This document shows positions 36,406-45,074 of a stretch of 64,000 nucleotides of DNA, in pieces (the first letter of the stretch is position 1; every line of letters begins with the position of its first letter). The position numbers and the translations under genes are program-made. Source of the stretch: Alphaproteobacteria bacterium (GTDB lineage Bacteria; Pseudomonadota; Alphaproteobacteria; Rhodobacterales; Rhodobacteraceae); NCBI GenBank assembly GCA_030429105.1, contig JAUIDE010000008.1, positions 16,239 to 80,238 of the forward strand. Reading direction: 5' to 3'. Under the pieces are notes generated by a model that was not told the origin of the DNA, ran no database searches, and was given only the letters and a program-made list of their open reading frames with translations.

Positions 36406-36661
36406 GACGGCGTCGCGAGAGGCGTTCCCCGCGCTCGCGGCCTCTGCTAGCGTTCCGCGGGAGCGGGGCGGAGGGGCGCCCGGTTCCGGGGGAGCGGGGG
36501 GCGGCGCACGGCGCCCCGGGGCGCACGAAGCGGGCGTTCCGGAATCTCGCCGCTGAAAGAAGGTGTTGTTAGAGAGTCTTCAAGTGGTGTAGGCTGCAGA
36601 AGGCGCGGCGTGACGCCGCCCTTGGGGCGGCGAACACGGACGGATGAAACGGAGAACCGGA
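36406..36661. other. Non-coding stretch before the exopolysaccharide genes
   Basis: No gene is seen. The second half (about 36560-36600) is markedly less GC-rich than its surroundings and is the likely promoter region for the polysaccharide genes. A small 6-bp hairpin GCCGCC/GGCGGC lies at about 36615-36631. I could not assign a -35/-10 pair with confidence. Confidence 0.4.
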
Positions 36662-37300
36662 ATGTCACGTTTTTTCAGAATGCTGGGCGCCGCCGCGGCG
36701 ATCCTGTCTCTCGGCCTCGTCATGACCGCCGCGGCCCAGGAAGTCGAGGAGGGCGACGAGGAGGTGGAGCGCTACGTCCTCGCCCCGGGCGACCGGATCG
36801 ACATTTCGGTGCTCGAGGATCCGTCGCTGAACCGGCAGGCGCTGGTTCTGCCGGACGGCCGCATCTCCCTCCCGATCGCGGGCACGCTCCGCGCCACCGG
36901 CAAGACCCCGGAACAGCTCGCCGCGGAGGTGCAGGGCCGGCTCGCCAGCATCTTCGTCGCGCCGCCGACTGTCACCGTCTCGGCCGTCGGCCTCGGCGCG
37001 CTCGGGGCCGAGCCGGAGCCGCAATCGCTGATCTACGTTCTCGGCGAGGTGCGCTCTCCCGGCGCCGTGCCGTTCGACGAGGAGACGCCGCTGACCGTGG
37101 TGCAGACCCTCGCCCTCGTCGGCGGGCCGGCGCCCTTCGCGGCGCGCAAGCGGATCCAGATCCACCGCGAGGTGGACGGGATGAAGACGGTGGAACTCTT
37201 CGACTATGACGCGCTCGAGACCGGGCGGTCGACCGAGGTCGGCCCCCTGCTCGGCGACGGCGACGTCATCATCGTGCCTGAACGCAGCCTCTTCGACTGA
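36662..37300 (+). CDS. Polysaccharide export protein (Wza/ExoF-type, Poly_export and SLBB)
   Basis: A 212-residue periplasmic or outer-membrane protein. A signal peptide ends at MTAAAQ. A Poly_export domain follows (YVLAPGDRIDISVLEDPSLN, LPDGRISLPIAGTLRATGKT), then an SLBB segment (IYVLGEVRSPGAVPF). It should help carry exopolysaccharide through the periplasm and outer membrane. I prefer ATG 36662, with GGAG seven bases before it, over ATG 36644. There is no lipobox cysteine. Confidence 0.88.
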   Translation: MSRFFRMLGAAAAILSLGLVMTAAAQEVEEGDEEVERYVLAPGDRIDISVLEDPSLNRQALVLPDGRISLPIAGTLRATGKTPEQLAAEVQGRLASIFVAPPTVTVSAVGLGALGAEPEPQSLIYVLGEVRSPGAVPFDEETPLTVVQTLALVGGPAPFAARKRIQIHREVDGMKTVELFDYDALETGRSTEVGPLLGDGDVIIVPERSLFD

Positions 37301-37313
37301 GGCGCAAGCCCCG

Positions 37314-38513
37314 ATGCCATCCACCGGCGCCGAAACCCGCGCGCGCTGGCGCCGCCTCTTCGCCGGGGCGGCGCTGGCTTCGCTCGCCTGCGGCGCGGCC
37401 AGCGCGGACGGCTGGACCATTTCCGGCGCCCTCTCGCAGCGCTTCGGCGCAGACAGCAACCTTACCCTCTCGCAAGGGGGCGACGACCCCACCTTCAGCT
37501 CGACGACGACCGGCAACGTCTCCTTCTCCAGCGCGACCCCGCGCACGTCGCTGAGCGTCACTCCCGGCTTTCGGGCGACGCGGTTCGTCGGCGAAGGCGG
37601 CCGGAACCAGATCACCCCGAGCTTTGGCGGCGGCCTCTCGCATCGCGTCGGGTCGCTCGACCTCAGCAGCGGCCTCTCGCTCGACATCCGGCCGACCGTC
37701 TTTTCCGAACTGGAGGAAGTCGACGACGGCTCCACCGATCTCGACGTCATCCAGCGGAACGCCACCTCGATCAGCGTGCGCGCCTCCGCCGGCGCGGCCT
37801 ACCGGATCGACTCGCGCAACCGGTTCAACCTCGGCTCGAACCTCTCGCTCAGGCGCTTCACCGACGATGCGGACACGCTTACGCCCAGCACCACGATCGG
37901 CGCGAGCGGCGGCTTCTCCCACAGCGTCACCGACTTGACGTCGCTCAGCCTGAACGCCGGGCTGAGCCGCGTCACCTTCGGCGGGACCAACGATTCGGAA
38001 TCGGTCACGGCCAGTTTCGGCGGCGGCGTCAGCACCTCGATCAATCCCGGCTTCAGCTTCGGCGGCCAGATCGGGCTCAACTATTCAGAGACGACGCGAC
38101 CCAACGCCGATGACAGCAGCCGCCTCGGCTTCAGCTTCTCGGCGAACGCCGGCTACGCCGTGAACGAGGCCACGCGCCTCTCCTTCAGCGCGAGCCAGTC
38201 GCTCCAGGCCGGCGCCACCGGCGAGCTGCAGGACCGGCTGCGGGTCAACATGGGCCTCGGCCACAGCATAAACCCGCGCGAGAACGTCTCGTTCTCCCTC
38301 GGCCTGTCGCGGCAGAGCCTCGCATCGACGCTGGGCGGCGGCGGCTCCGGCTCCACCCTCGTGCAGACGAGCCTCGGCTATCAGATCGCGCTCACGCCGG
38401 ACATCAACGCCGGCCTGAACTACAGCCTCCGGCTGCAGCCGGAGGACAGCCTCGATTCCGCGTCGCACAGGCTTTTCTTCACGATCTCGAAAGCCTTCAC
38501 GCTCCAACGCTGA
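37314..38513 (+). CDS. Outer-membrane beta-barrel protein of the polysaccharide locus
   Basis: A 399-residue secreted protein. After a signal peptide (GAALASLACGAASA) there are repeated amphipathic strands rich in Ser, Thr, Gly and Phe (GFRATRFVGEGGRNQ, SLNAGLSRVTFGGT, LNYSLRLQPEDSL), ending in a short strand close to the C-terminus (FFTISKAFTLQR). This is the pattern of outer-membrane barrels linked to exopolysaccharide export in alphaproteobacteria. It lies 13 bases after the export gene. Confidence 0.78.
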   Translation: MPSTGAETRARWRRLFAGAALASLACGAASADGWTISGALSQRFGADSNLTLSQGGDDPTFSSTTTGNVSFSSATPRTSLSVTPGFRATRFVGEGGRNQITPSFGGGLSHRVGSLDLSSGLSLDIRPTVFSELEEVDDGSTDLDVIQRNATSISVRASAGAAYRIDSRNRFNLGSNLSLRRFTDDADTLTPSTTIGASGGFSHSVTDLTSLSLNAGLSRVTFGGTNDSESVTASFGGGVSTSINPGFSFGGQIGLNYSETTRPNADDSSRLGFSFSANAGYAVNEATRLSFSASQSLQAGATGELQDRLRVNMGLGHSINPRENVSFSLGLSRQSLASTLGGGGSGSTLVQTSLGYQIALTPDINAGLNYSLRLQPEDSLDSASHRLFFTISKAFTLQR

Positions 38514-38650
38514 AAGGCCGGCGCCCTCATGTCGCAGGGGGAGAGGCGAATTGCAGGGCGGGCGCGGTTGCGACATAAGGGCTTGGGGGGTGGCCATGTG
38601 GAATCCGGCGTCGAAAGGCGTGGCTCTGTCGCGTAGCGAGGTATGCAGGC

Positions 38651-40096
38651 GTGTCTGATCCGGCTCCGGGCCCATCGGCGTCAGTCGATGGCGGCCGCAA
38701 GTCCTCGGTCGCGATCGTGCCCGGCCTTGTCGGCCTCCTCGACGCGTTCCTGCTCGGCCTCTGCGCGCTGCTCACCTATCGCCGGCTCGTGATCTTCTCG
38801 CACGAGACGGTGGACATCTATGTCGCCACGACCTTCTTCGTCTGCTTCCTCGCGCTCTTTCTCTTCCAGCGCGCGGGGCTCTACGAGATAGACGCGATCA
38901 TGCGCCCGCTGCGCTTTTCGGACACGGTGATCGCCGCGATCGCGACATCCGTCCTCTTCTTCCTCAGCATCGTGGTCGCGCTCCGGGCCGGCGCCGGTTT
39001 GAGCTTCACCTGGCTCCTCGCCTTTGCGGGCTCGGGCGTCGTCGTGCTGATCACCGCGCGGATGCTGGTCTACCTGTTCCTTCTCCGGCTCTCGCGGAAG
39101 GAGCTCATCGGCCGCACCCTCGTCGTCTACGGGGACGGCGAGCAGGCGCGCCGGTTCCTGAAGCGGATCGACGAGGTCCGCCCCTATTTCACCGTGGTGC
39201 GCGGCGTCTACGCCGATGCGGGCGAGCAGGCGCCGACCGAGGTCGCGGGCCGCCCCGTCCTCGGCGGAACGGACAGGCTTCTGCGGGACGTGCGCGCCGG
39301 CTGGATCGACGACGTCGTCATCGCCCTGCCCTGGAGCGAGGACCTCGAACTGGCGCGCATCGTCGAGCGGCTGAAGGAGCTGCCCGTCAACGTCCACATC
39401 GCGAGCGACCTTGTGGGCTTCCGGCTCCGGTTCCGCCCCGTCCTCGGCTCGCTCCAGCAACTCTCGATGTTCGAGGTGGAGCGGCGGCCCATCGCCGGCT
39501 GGAGCTCGCTGCTGAAGGCGCTGGAGGATTATCTCTTCGCCGGGCTCGCCCTGCTCTTCCTCAGCCCGCTTCTGCTGATCGTCGCCATCGCGATCAAGAT
39601 CGACGACCCGAAAGGCCCCGTCTTCTTCATGCAGAAGCGGCTCGGCTTCAACAACCGGCCCTTCGAGATCTACAAGTTCCGCTCCATGTATCACAACCGG
39701 CCGGACGAAGCGGTCGTCCGCCAGGCGACGAAGGGCGACCCACGGGTGACCCGCGTCGGCCGCATCATCCGCGCCACGTCGATCGACGAGCTGCCGCAGC
39801 TCTTCAACGTCCTGAACGGAACCATGTCCCTCGTCGGCCCGCGACCCCACGCGCTCGACCATAACGAGGAATACGGCAGGCAGATCCGCGGCTACTTCAC
39901 CCGTCACAAGGTCAAGCCGGGGATCACCGGCTGGGCGCAGGTGAACGGGCTGCGCGGAGAGACCGAGGATATCGCGAAGATGGAGGCCCGCATCCGGCAT
40001 GACATATACTATGCCGAGAACTGGTCCCTCCTCTTCGATATTAGAATCCTTGTGATGACGGCGCTGGTGGTGTTCTTCCAGAAATCGGCTTATTGA
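38651..40096 (+). CDS. Undecaprenyl-phosphate sugar phosphotransferase (WcaJ/ExoY-type)
   Basis: A 481-residue polyprenyl-phosphate hexose-1-phosphate transferase that starts polysaccharide repeat synthesis. Four N-terminal TM helices are followed by a Rossmann-like CoA-binding domain (TLVVYGDGEQARRFLKRID near 157). The bacterial sugar transferase domain comes last (KALEDYLFAGLALLFLSPLL, FEIYKFRSM, TSIDELPQLFNVLNG, SLVGPRPHA, VKPGITGWAQVNGLRGET). The probable substrate is UDP-glucose. The start is GTG 38651. Confidence 0.93.
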   Translation: MSDPAPGPSASVDGGRKSSVAIVPGLVGLLDAFLLGLCALLTYRRLVIFSHETVDIYVATTFFVCFLALFLFQRAGLYEIDAIMRPLRFSDTVIAAIATSVLFFLSIVVALRAGAGLSFTWLLAFAGSGVVVLITARMLVYLFLLRLSRKELIGRTLVVYGDGEQARRFLKRIDEVRPYFTVVRGVYADAGEQAPTEVAGRPVLGGTDRLLRDVRAGWIDDVVIALPWSEDLELARIVERLKELPVNVHIASDLVGFRLRFRPVLGSLQQLSMFEVERRPIAGWSSLLKALEDYLFAGLALLFLSPLLLIVAIAIKIDDPKGPVFFMQKRLGFNNRPFEIYKFRSMYHNRPDEAVVRQATKGDPRVTRVGRIIRATSIDELPQLFNVLNGTMSLVGPRPHALDHNEEYGRQIRGYFTRHKVKPGITGWAQVNGLRGETEDIAKMEARIRHDIYYAENWSLLFDIRILVMTALVVFFQKSAY

Positions 40097-40216
40097 TCAG
40101 CTGTTGCGCGCTGATCGCGCGTTGCATTCAGCCGAAATTGTTTACCGTTCGTTTGCTAAGTGCGGTCTCCCGAATTTCGCATGCGCGGCGAGCCCGCGCT
40201 GTCACGGAGATCAGCC

Positions 40217-40483
40217 ATGTCCAACCCCTTCGATTCCCGCGCAGCCTCCCTCTCCGGCCCGGGCCTCGACTATGCGCCGGTCGCCCCGTCGAACACCGCG
40301 GCGCTGCCCGACGTCGCCATCGCGCTCTATGTCGAGGCGGGCGGCGCGGTGCGCTTCGTGAGCCAGAAGGGCGCGACGCGGACGGTGACGGTCCCCGATT
40401 ACGGCTGGGTGCTCTGCGGCGTCCGGCAGGTGCTGGCGACCGGAACGACCGCCGGCGGGATCCATGCCGTCGTCGTCAGCTGA
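40217..40483 (+). CDS. ghsA: GTA head-spike base protein (RCAP_rcc01079/GhsA family)
   Basis: An 88-residue protein starting MSNPFDSRAASLSGPGLDYA. I recognise it as the head-spike base family of the Rhodobacter capsulatus gene transfer agent (rcc01079, GhsA). There the base and fibre form spikes on the GTA capsid that bind the recipient's capsular polysaccharide. The rest (ALYVEAGGAVRFVSQKGATRTVTV, YGWVLCGVRQVLATGT) is beta-rich as in the family. The ATG at 40217 follows an ACGGAGATC ribosome region. In R. capsulatus the spike genes also lie apart from the main GTA cluster. No other GTA genes are in this window. Confidence 0.8.
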   Translation: MSNPFDSRAASLSGPGLDYAPVAPSNTAALPDVAIALYVEAGGAVRFVSQKGATRTVTVPDYGWVLCGVRQVLATGTTAGGIHAVVVS

Positions 40484-40491
40484 GGCCCGGG

Positions 40492-40905
40492 ATGCGGATC
40501 TCTCCCCTTCCCGCCTTCGTGGCGCGGCGCGGGCCCGGAGGGCTCACCGCGTCCCTCGCGGCGACGCTCCCGCATGATGCGGCGGTCGCTGCGCTCGGCC
40601 CGATCCGGGCCTTCGGCGCCGCCGGGCCGCTCTCCCTGCCGGGCGGCGACCTCTCCGCCGCGTCCGGAAGCGCCGGCGGCCGCTTCACGACCTCGACCAC
40701 GGGCGGCGCGATCTCCGTGACCTTCGACAGGAACGGCCTCGGCGACGGCTTCGCCGAGGGCGAGGCGGTCACGACCGCCATAGGCCCGACCGTGACGGAC
40801 GGGGTCTCCGCCGTTCCGGCGCGGCTTCGGGTGACGGTGCGCCGCGCCTACGCCCCGCCGCAACTTCTCGGCCCCATTCCCGATCAGGTGGACCTGCTGT
40901 CATGA
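40492..40905 (+). CDS. Spike-cluster protein ending in half an Ig-like domain
   Basis: A 137-residue protein 8 bases after the spike base gene, beta-rich and Gly/Ala/Thr-rich (GGRFTTSTTGGAISVTFDRN, AVPARLRVTVRRAYA). Its last residues, PPQLLGPIPDQVDLLS, are the opening strand of a putative-Ig (He_PIG) domain whose remainder opens the next gene. The stop overlaps the next ATG (ATGA), with a change of frame. It could be the true N-terminus of the fibre protein separated by a frameshift, or a separately folded adaptor. I do not recognise the first 115 residues. Confidence 0.7.
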   Translation: MRISPLPAFVARRGPGGLTASLAATLPHDAAVAALGPIRAFGAAGPLSLPGGDLSAASGSAGGRFTTSTTGGAISVTFDRNGLGDGFAEGEAVTTAIGPTVTDGVSAVPARLRVTVRRAYAPPQLLGPIPDQVDLLS

Positions 40906-43688
40906 CAACCCAACTCGATCTTTCGCTCCATTTCTCCGGCGGCGGCCTCACCTTCTCGGCCGAGGGCCTGCCGCCCGGCCTCTCCATCGATCCGGCGACG
41001 GGAATCGTCTTCGGCGCGCCGACGGCCATCGGCGCCAGCACGGTCACCGTCACCGCCGCGAACGAGAGCGGCGAGGCCTTCGCCAGCTTCTCCTGGCGGA
41101 TCGAGGCGGCGAGCCTCCCCGTCAACGCCGCGGCGCCCGAAATCCTCGGCGCCGCCACGGTGGGCGGAAGCCTGACGGTCGCGCCCGGCTCCTGGACGGG
41201 CCAGCCCGCGCCGACCTTCGGATACCAGTGGCTCCAGAACGGCGTCGCGATCCCCGGCGAGACGGGCGAGACCTATCTCGCGACGGCGGCCGATGTCGGC
41301 GGCGCCCTTTCCGTCGAGGTCACGGCGTCGAACAGCCTCGGCGCGGCGAGCGCGACAAGCGACCCCGTCGTGATCTCGGGCGTGAGCTTCGCGACCGAAC
41401 TCACGCTATCGCCCTTCGCGACCGGCCCCGGCGGCGCGGCGCCGGTCTTCTCCGGGCGGCGGGAGCAGAATTCCGGCCTCGTCCTCGTCTCGGGCGCGGG
41501 GCAGCCCGGCGAGGTGGTGCAGGGCCGCATGGTCCGCGCGGCGGACGGCGCGGCCGTCTCCCCGTGGATGGACATCGCGACGGCGGACGCCGGAAACGGC
41601 GCCTTCGAGGGCTGGATCGAGGGCGCCCCGCGCAGCTTCGACGCGCTCCGCGCGCAGGTCCGCTACCGCGACGCCGGCAACGCCCCGGCGGCGACCCCGA
41701 ACACCTGCCATGTCGGCTGGGTCATGTCGCTCTTCGCGCAGTCGGACCAGCGCTGGCTGGGCGATACGACCTTCGAGGGCGTCTCGCTCACGCCGACCGT
41801 CGCGCTGGCGGACAACGCCGTCAGGGTCATCTCGCTGGCGCGGGACGCGATCACGCCGGCGCCCGTCACCGCGGCCCAGTTGCTCGTCTTCGACGTGGCG
41901 GGCGCGGCGCCGGCGGGGCGCGATCCGGTCTGGCGCTTCGCCAACACGCTGGCGGAGACGCTGGATGACGGCCCGATCGTCGTCATGGGTCACGCCGTCT
42001 CCGGCACGAACGACCGGCAGACGGTCAACGATTCCGACAATGGCCGCTTCTGGGAGGACGAGGTTCTCATCGCGCAGGCGGGCCAGCCCCATCTGATCGA
42101 GACGGACCGGCCGGTCGCGCTCGATCTCGTCTACTGGGCCTATTCCTCCTCGGCCAACTACAACACCGCGGCCTCCGCCCTTGGCGTCACCGGCCGCGTC
42201 GCCTTCGGGCTGGACCCGTCCGGAAATCCGGTGCCCCCCGGCACGGCGATCACCGATCTCGGCGGCTCCTTCAACTATGTGCAGCATCATTCCTGGGCGG
42301 AAATCTACGACTGGGCGCATACCCGCCTCGCCTTCAAGCAGCACCCGGACGCGCCCGTCGTGGCGGCGCAGGAGGCCTTCATCGGCCATCCGGTCTACGG
42401 ACAATACGTCATCGGCTTCCCCGCCGCGTTCTCGGCCTACTGGCTCACGAACGGGACGCGCGCAGCGGACGGGACATGGTTCGACGGCGGCCATTCCTCC
42501 ATCAACCAGATCGGCGGCGCCTCGGAAATCGCCGCGCTGGCGGCGGCGGGCATGGCCCGGGCGGTCGGCGCCTACGATCCGGGCCCGCTTGTCCTCGACT
42601 ATATCGACTGGCCGACGGCCTCGGGGGACGATCCGAAATACGTCCATGTCGGCATCGGGGGCCGGGACGTCACGACCATGCGCGCCCTCTATGCGGAGCA
42701 GACCCCGCCAGTCGCCATCGGCGGCGACCCGGTGCTCGGCGGCGTCCTCGGCTTCACCGTCAACGGGACGCGGACGGTGAACACCGCCCTCGCGGCGCAT
42801 GAGGGCTTCCAGCGAATCCGCATCGGCAAGCAGGACGGCTCCGACTGGACCAATGCCGACACGCTCGCCTACGAAACGGTCTCGATCAACTACGGCGACC
42901 TCGTGGGCGTGACGCCGGACCAGGGCCGGGACACGCTCTCGCGGTTCCAGGACTTCCCCATCGTCGAGAGCGGCCTCGTCTCGAAGCCGGGAATGCCGGT
43001 TTCGGACCGGGTCGCGGCCGGGCTCTTCGCCAACCAGATCCCCGCCCCGGCGGGCGCATCGCTTGTCCATCTCGGCAGTTTCGAGCCCGGCGGGATCAAT
43101 TCCACCCCGGTGACGATAGGCTCTATCGTTTCCGACGGCCGCCCGATCCTGATCGCCCTCGGAACGCGCGGCACCTCGAACATCGAGAACGGAACCTTCG
43201 ACTTCCCGGCCACGATCACGCTTGGCGGCGTGGACATCGGCGCGGCGCTCGTCGCCCGGCAGGACCGGATGAACATCAAGGCGTCGGTCTACTACATCGC
43301 CGCTCCGGCGACGGGCGCGCTCGATCTCGTCGCGACGATGAACACGAACACCTTCGTCAACGTCGCGCAGGCGTTCCATGTCGCCAACGGGGCGGGCCTC
43401 GGGAGCGTATCGCAGGTCGGGGTATCCGCCGGCGGGACGATCAACCCGGCGCTCGTGTCCTCGGCGGCGGGCTCGACGCTCGTCAACGTGCTGGTGACGG
43501 AGGTGGTCATCAACTCGGTCGCGGGCGGCTATCTCGCGGCCCCCATTCAGGGCACTGGCGGCGGCGCCTTCCTCGGCATGGCGGTCGCGACGACCGTGGT
43601 GCCGGGGGTCGGCGAGAAGACGACGACCTTCGGCGTCGCCGGCTTCAATGACACGGTGCAGCTCGGCGTCGAGGTGCGGAAGCTCTGA
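40902..43688 (+). CDS. Putative GTA head-spike fibre with Ig-like and SGNH-esterase-like regions
   Basis: A 928-residue protein. Residues 1-65 are the larger part of a He_PIG Ig domain (LHFSGGGLTFSAEGLPPGLS). Residues 75-165 are a second Ig-like repeat (SWTGQPAPTFGYQWLQNGVA). The middle (about 260-560) carries possible SGNH/sialate-esterase landmarks: Ser281 in FAQSDQ, Asn370 in SGTNDR, and Asp528 with His531 in FDGGH. The C-terminal ~230 residues are a beta-rich, Gly/Thr/Val-rich domain. Position after the spike base gene suggests the GhsB-like fibre that contacts the cell surface polysaccharide. The esterase idea is inference from short motifs. Confidence 0.72.
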   Translation: MTTQLDLSLHFSGGGLTFSAEGLPPGLSIDPATGIVFGAPTAIGASTVTVTAANESGEAFASFSWRIEAASLPVNAAAPEILGAATVGGSLTVAPGSWTGQPAPTFGYQWLQNGVAIPGETGETYLATAADVGGALSVEVTASNSLGAASATSDPVVISGVSFATELTLSPFATGPGGAAPVFSGRREQNSGLVLVSGAGQPGEVVQGRMVRAADGAAVSPWMDIATADAGNGAFEGWIEGAPRSFDALRAQVRYRDAGNAPAATPNTCHVGWVMSLFAQSDQRWLGDTTFEGVSLTPTVALADNAVRVISLARDAITPAPVTAAQLLVFDVAGAAPAGRDPVWRFANTLAETLDDGPIVVMGHAVSGTNDRQTVNDSDNGRFWEDEVLIAQAGQPHLIETDRPVALDLVYWAYSSSANYNTAASALGVTGRVAFGLDPSGNPVPPGTAITDLGGSFNYVQHHSWAEIYDWAHTRLAFKQHPDAPVVAAQEAFIGHPVYGQYVIGFPAAFSAYWLTNGTRAADGTWFDGGHSSINQIGGASEIAALAAAGMARAVGAYDPGPLVLDYIDWPTASGDDPKYVHVGIGGRDVTTMRALYAEQTPPVAIGGDPVLGGVLGFTVNGTRTVNTALAAHEGFQRIRIGKQDGSDWTNADTLAYETVSINYGDLVGVTPDQGRDTLSRFQDFPIVESGLVSKPGMPVSDRVAAGLFANQIPAPAGASLVHLGSFEPGGINSTPVTIGSIVSDGRPILIALGTRGTSNIENGTFDFPATITLGGVDIGAALVARQDRMNIKASVYYIAAPATGALDLVATMNTNTFVNVAQAFHVANGAGLGSVSQVGVSAGGTINPALVSSAAGSTLVNVLVTEVVINSVAGGYLAAPIQGTGGGAFLGMAVATTVVPGVGEKTTTFGVAGFNDTVQLGVEVRKL

Positions 43689-43718
43689 CCGCCGCGCCCC
43701 GGCGCAGGCGCAGTGAGC

Positions 43719-43740
43719 GCCCGGCCCGAAAGGGCCGGGC
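43719..43740. terminator. Bidirectional terminator between the spike cluster and phnE
   Basis: A perfect 9-bp stem GCCCGGCCC/GGGCCGGGC (43719-43727 and 43732-43740) with a GAAA tetraloop, lying between convergent genes. It ends two bases before the phnE2 stop. Confidence 0.8.
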
Positions 43741-43742
43741 AT

Positions 43743-45074
43743 TCATGCGCCCTTGATGAGCCTCCGCCGCAGCCAGCCGGAAACCGTGTCCATGAACATC
43801 ACCATGAGGACGATGAGGACCATGTAATAGGTCACCTCTTCCCAGTCCTTCTGCGTGATGATCGCCTGCGTGAGCAGCAACCCGATCCCGCCGCCGACGA
43901 TTGCGCCGATCACCGTGGCCGAACGGGTGTTGGACTCGAGATAGTAGAGCACCTGGGAGAGGATCACCGGCATCACCTGCGGGATGACGCCGAAGCGATA
44001 GCGCTGCACCGGCTTCGAGCCCGTGGAGCGCACCCCCTCGATCTGCTTCTCGTCCACGTTCTCCAGCGCTTCGGAGAAGATCTTCCCGAATGTCCCGGTA
44101 TCCGTGATGAGGATGGCGAGCGAGCCGGTCAGCGGCCCCGGCCCGAAAGCGCGGGAGAGGATGATCGTCCAGATCAGCCCGTCCACCCCGCGCAGGAAGT
44201 CGAAGAGCCGCCGCACGCCGAACCGGGCCGCCGCCGCCGGCGCGAAGTTCTTCGCCGCGACGAAGCCGAGCGGCAAGGCGATGATCGCCGCGCCCATCGT
44301 GCCGAGGAAGGCCATCAGGATCGTCTCGAAGATCGCCCAGGCGACATCGCCGTGCCGCCACATCCTGTTCGTCCAGAACTCGGAAAGCATGTAGCCGAGA
44401 TTGGACCGCGCCTCGTCGATCCGCGGCTCCCAGAGCGCGAGCGCCCTGAGCTCGCCGAGGGAGCGGCCGGAGAACGGGCTGTCCAGCGTGAAGAAGAAGA
44501 GCTCCCAGCCCGCGAAATAGCGGAACGCCTCCGTCCTGTTGCGGGTCAGCGAAAGGCGCCCCGCCTCGGTGTTGATCGCGACGCGCGTGTCGGAGGCGTT
44601 GATCCAGTCGGGGACCTCGGAAAGCGCGGGCGGAAGCGTCAGCGCGATCCGCCGCCCCTCGGTGCGCAAGACGATCTCCCCGTATTCCGGGTGGAGATAG
44701 CGCGCGCCCTCCGGCTCGAAGATCGCCTCATGGCCGTCCCGGAGCGCGATGCGGACGCCGCCTTCCGTCTCCTCCACCCAGTCCGGGAAGGTCCCCGCCG
44801 GATAGGCGCCCTTCGCCTCGCCCTCGATGGCAGCCGTGATCTCGCCGTTCCGGTTGTCCTTCGTGACATGCGTCTTGTAGCTCCAGAAATCGGAGACGAG
44901 GATCGCCGCATTGTCGAGCCGCGCCCGCTGCGCGAGGCCAGGCAGGTCGAAGGCGAAGAAGATATAGACGAAATAGAGGAGGATCGCGGCGGGAACCCCG
45001 AAGGCGACGATCCGCTTCCGCCGGAACAACCCGTGCGCCGCCTCCCGATGGCCGCCTCCCAAAGCCACGCTCAT
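43743..45074 (-). CDS. phnE2: Phosphonate ABC transporter permease PhnE (second copy)
   Basis: A 443-residue permease. One TM helix near 20-40 is followed by a non-cytoplasmic insert of about 180 residues, then the PhnE-type permease domain (GVDGLIWTIILSRAFGPGPLTG, ENVDEKQIEGVRSTGSKPV, RSATVIGAIVGGGIGLLL). Phosphonate importers in Rhodobacterales often have two PhnE proteins, the second with such an insert. It overlaps phnE1 by 4 bases. Confidence 0.92.
   Translation of the reverse strand: MSVALGGGHREAAHGLFRRKRIVAFGVPAAILLYFVYIFFAFDLPGLAQRARLDNAAILVSDFWSYKTHVTKDNRNGEITAAIEGEAKGAYPAGTFPDWVEETEGGVRIALRDGHEAIFEPEGARYLHPEYGEIVLRTEGRRIALTLPPALSEVPDWINASDTRVAINTEAGRLSLTRNRTEAFRYFAGWELFFFTLDSPFSGRSLGELRALALWEPRIDEARSNLGYMLSEFWTNRMWRHGDVAWAIFETILMAFLGTMGAAIIALPLGFVAAKNFAPAAAARFGVRRLFDFLRGVDGLIWTIILSRAFGPGPLTGSLAILITDTGTFGKIFSEALENVDEKQIEGVRSTGSKPVQRYRFGVIPQVMPVILSQVLYYLESNTRSATVIGAIVGGGIGLLLTQAIITQKDWEEVTYYMVLIVLMVMFMDTVSGWLRRRLIKGA

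Noticed and set aside
40105-40121. A small hairpin GCGCG-CTGAT-CGCGC after the sugar-phosphate transferase gene.
   Set aside because: The stem has only five base pairs and no U-tract, so it is not convincing as a terminator separating the polysaccharide genes from the spike genes.
41406-43742. A minus-strand open frame of about 778 codons opposite the spike fibre gene.
   Set aside because: It has a low-complexity, Arg/Asp/Gly-rich product with no motifs, while the plus-strand gene has Ig-like domains.
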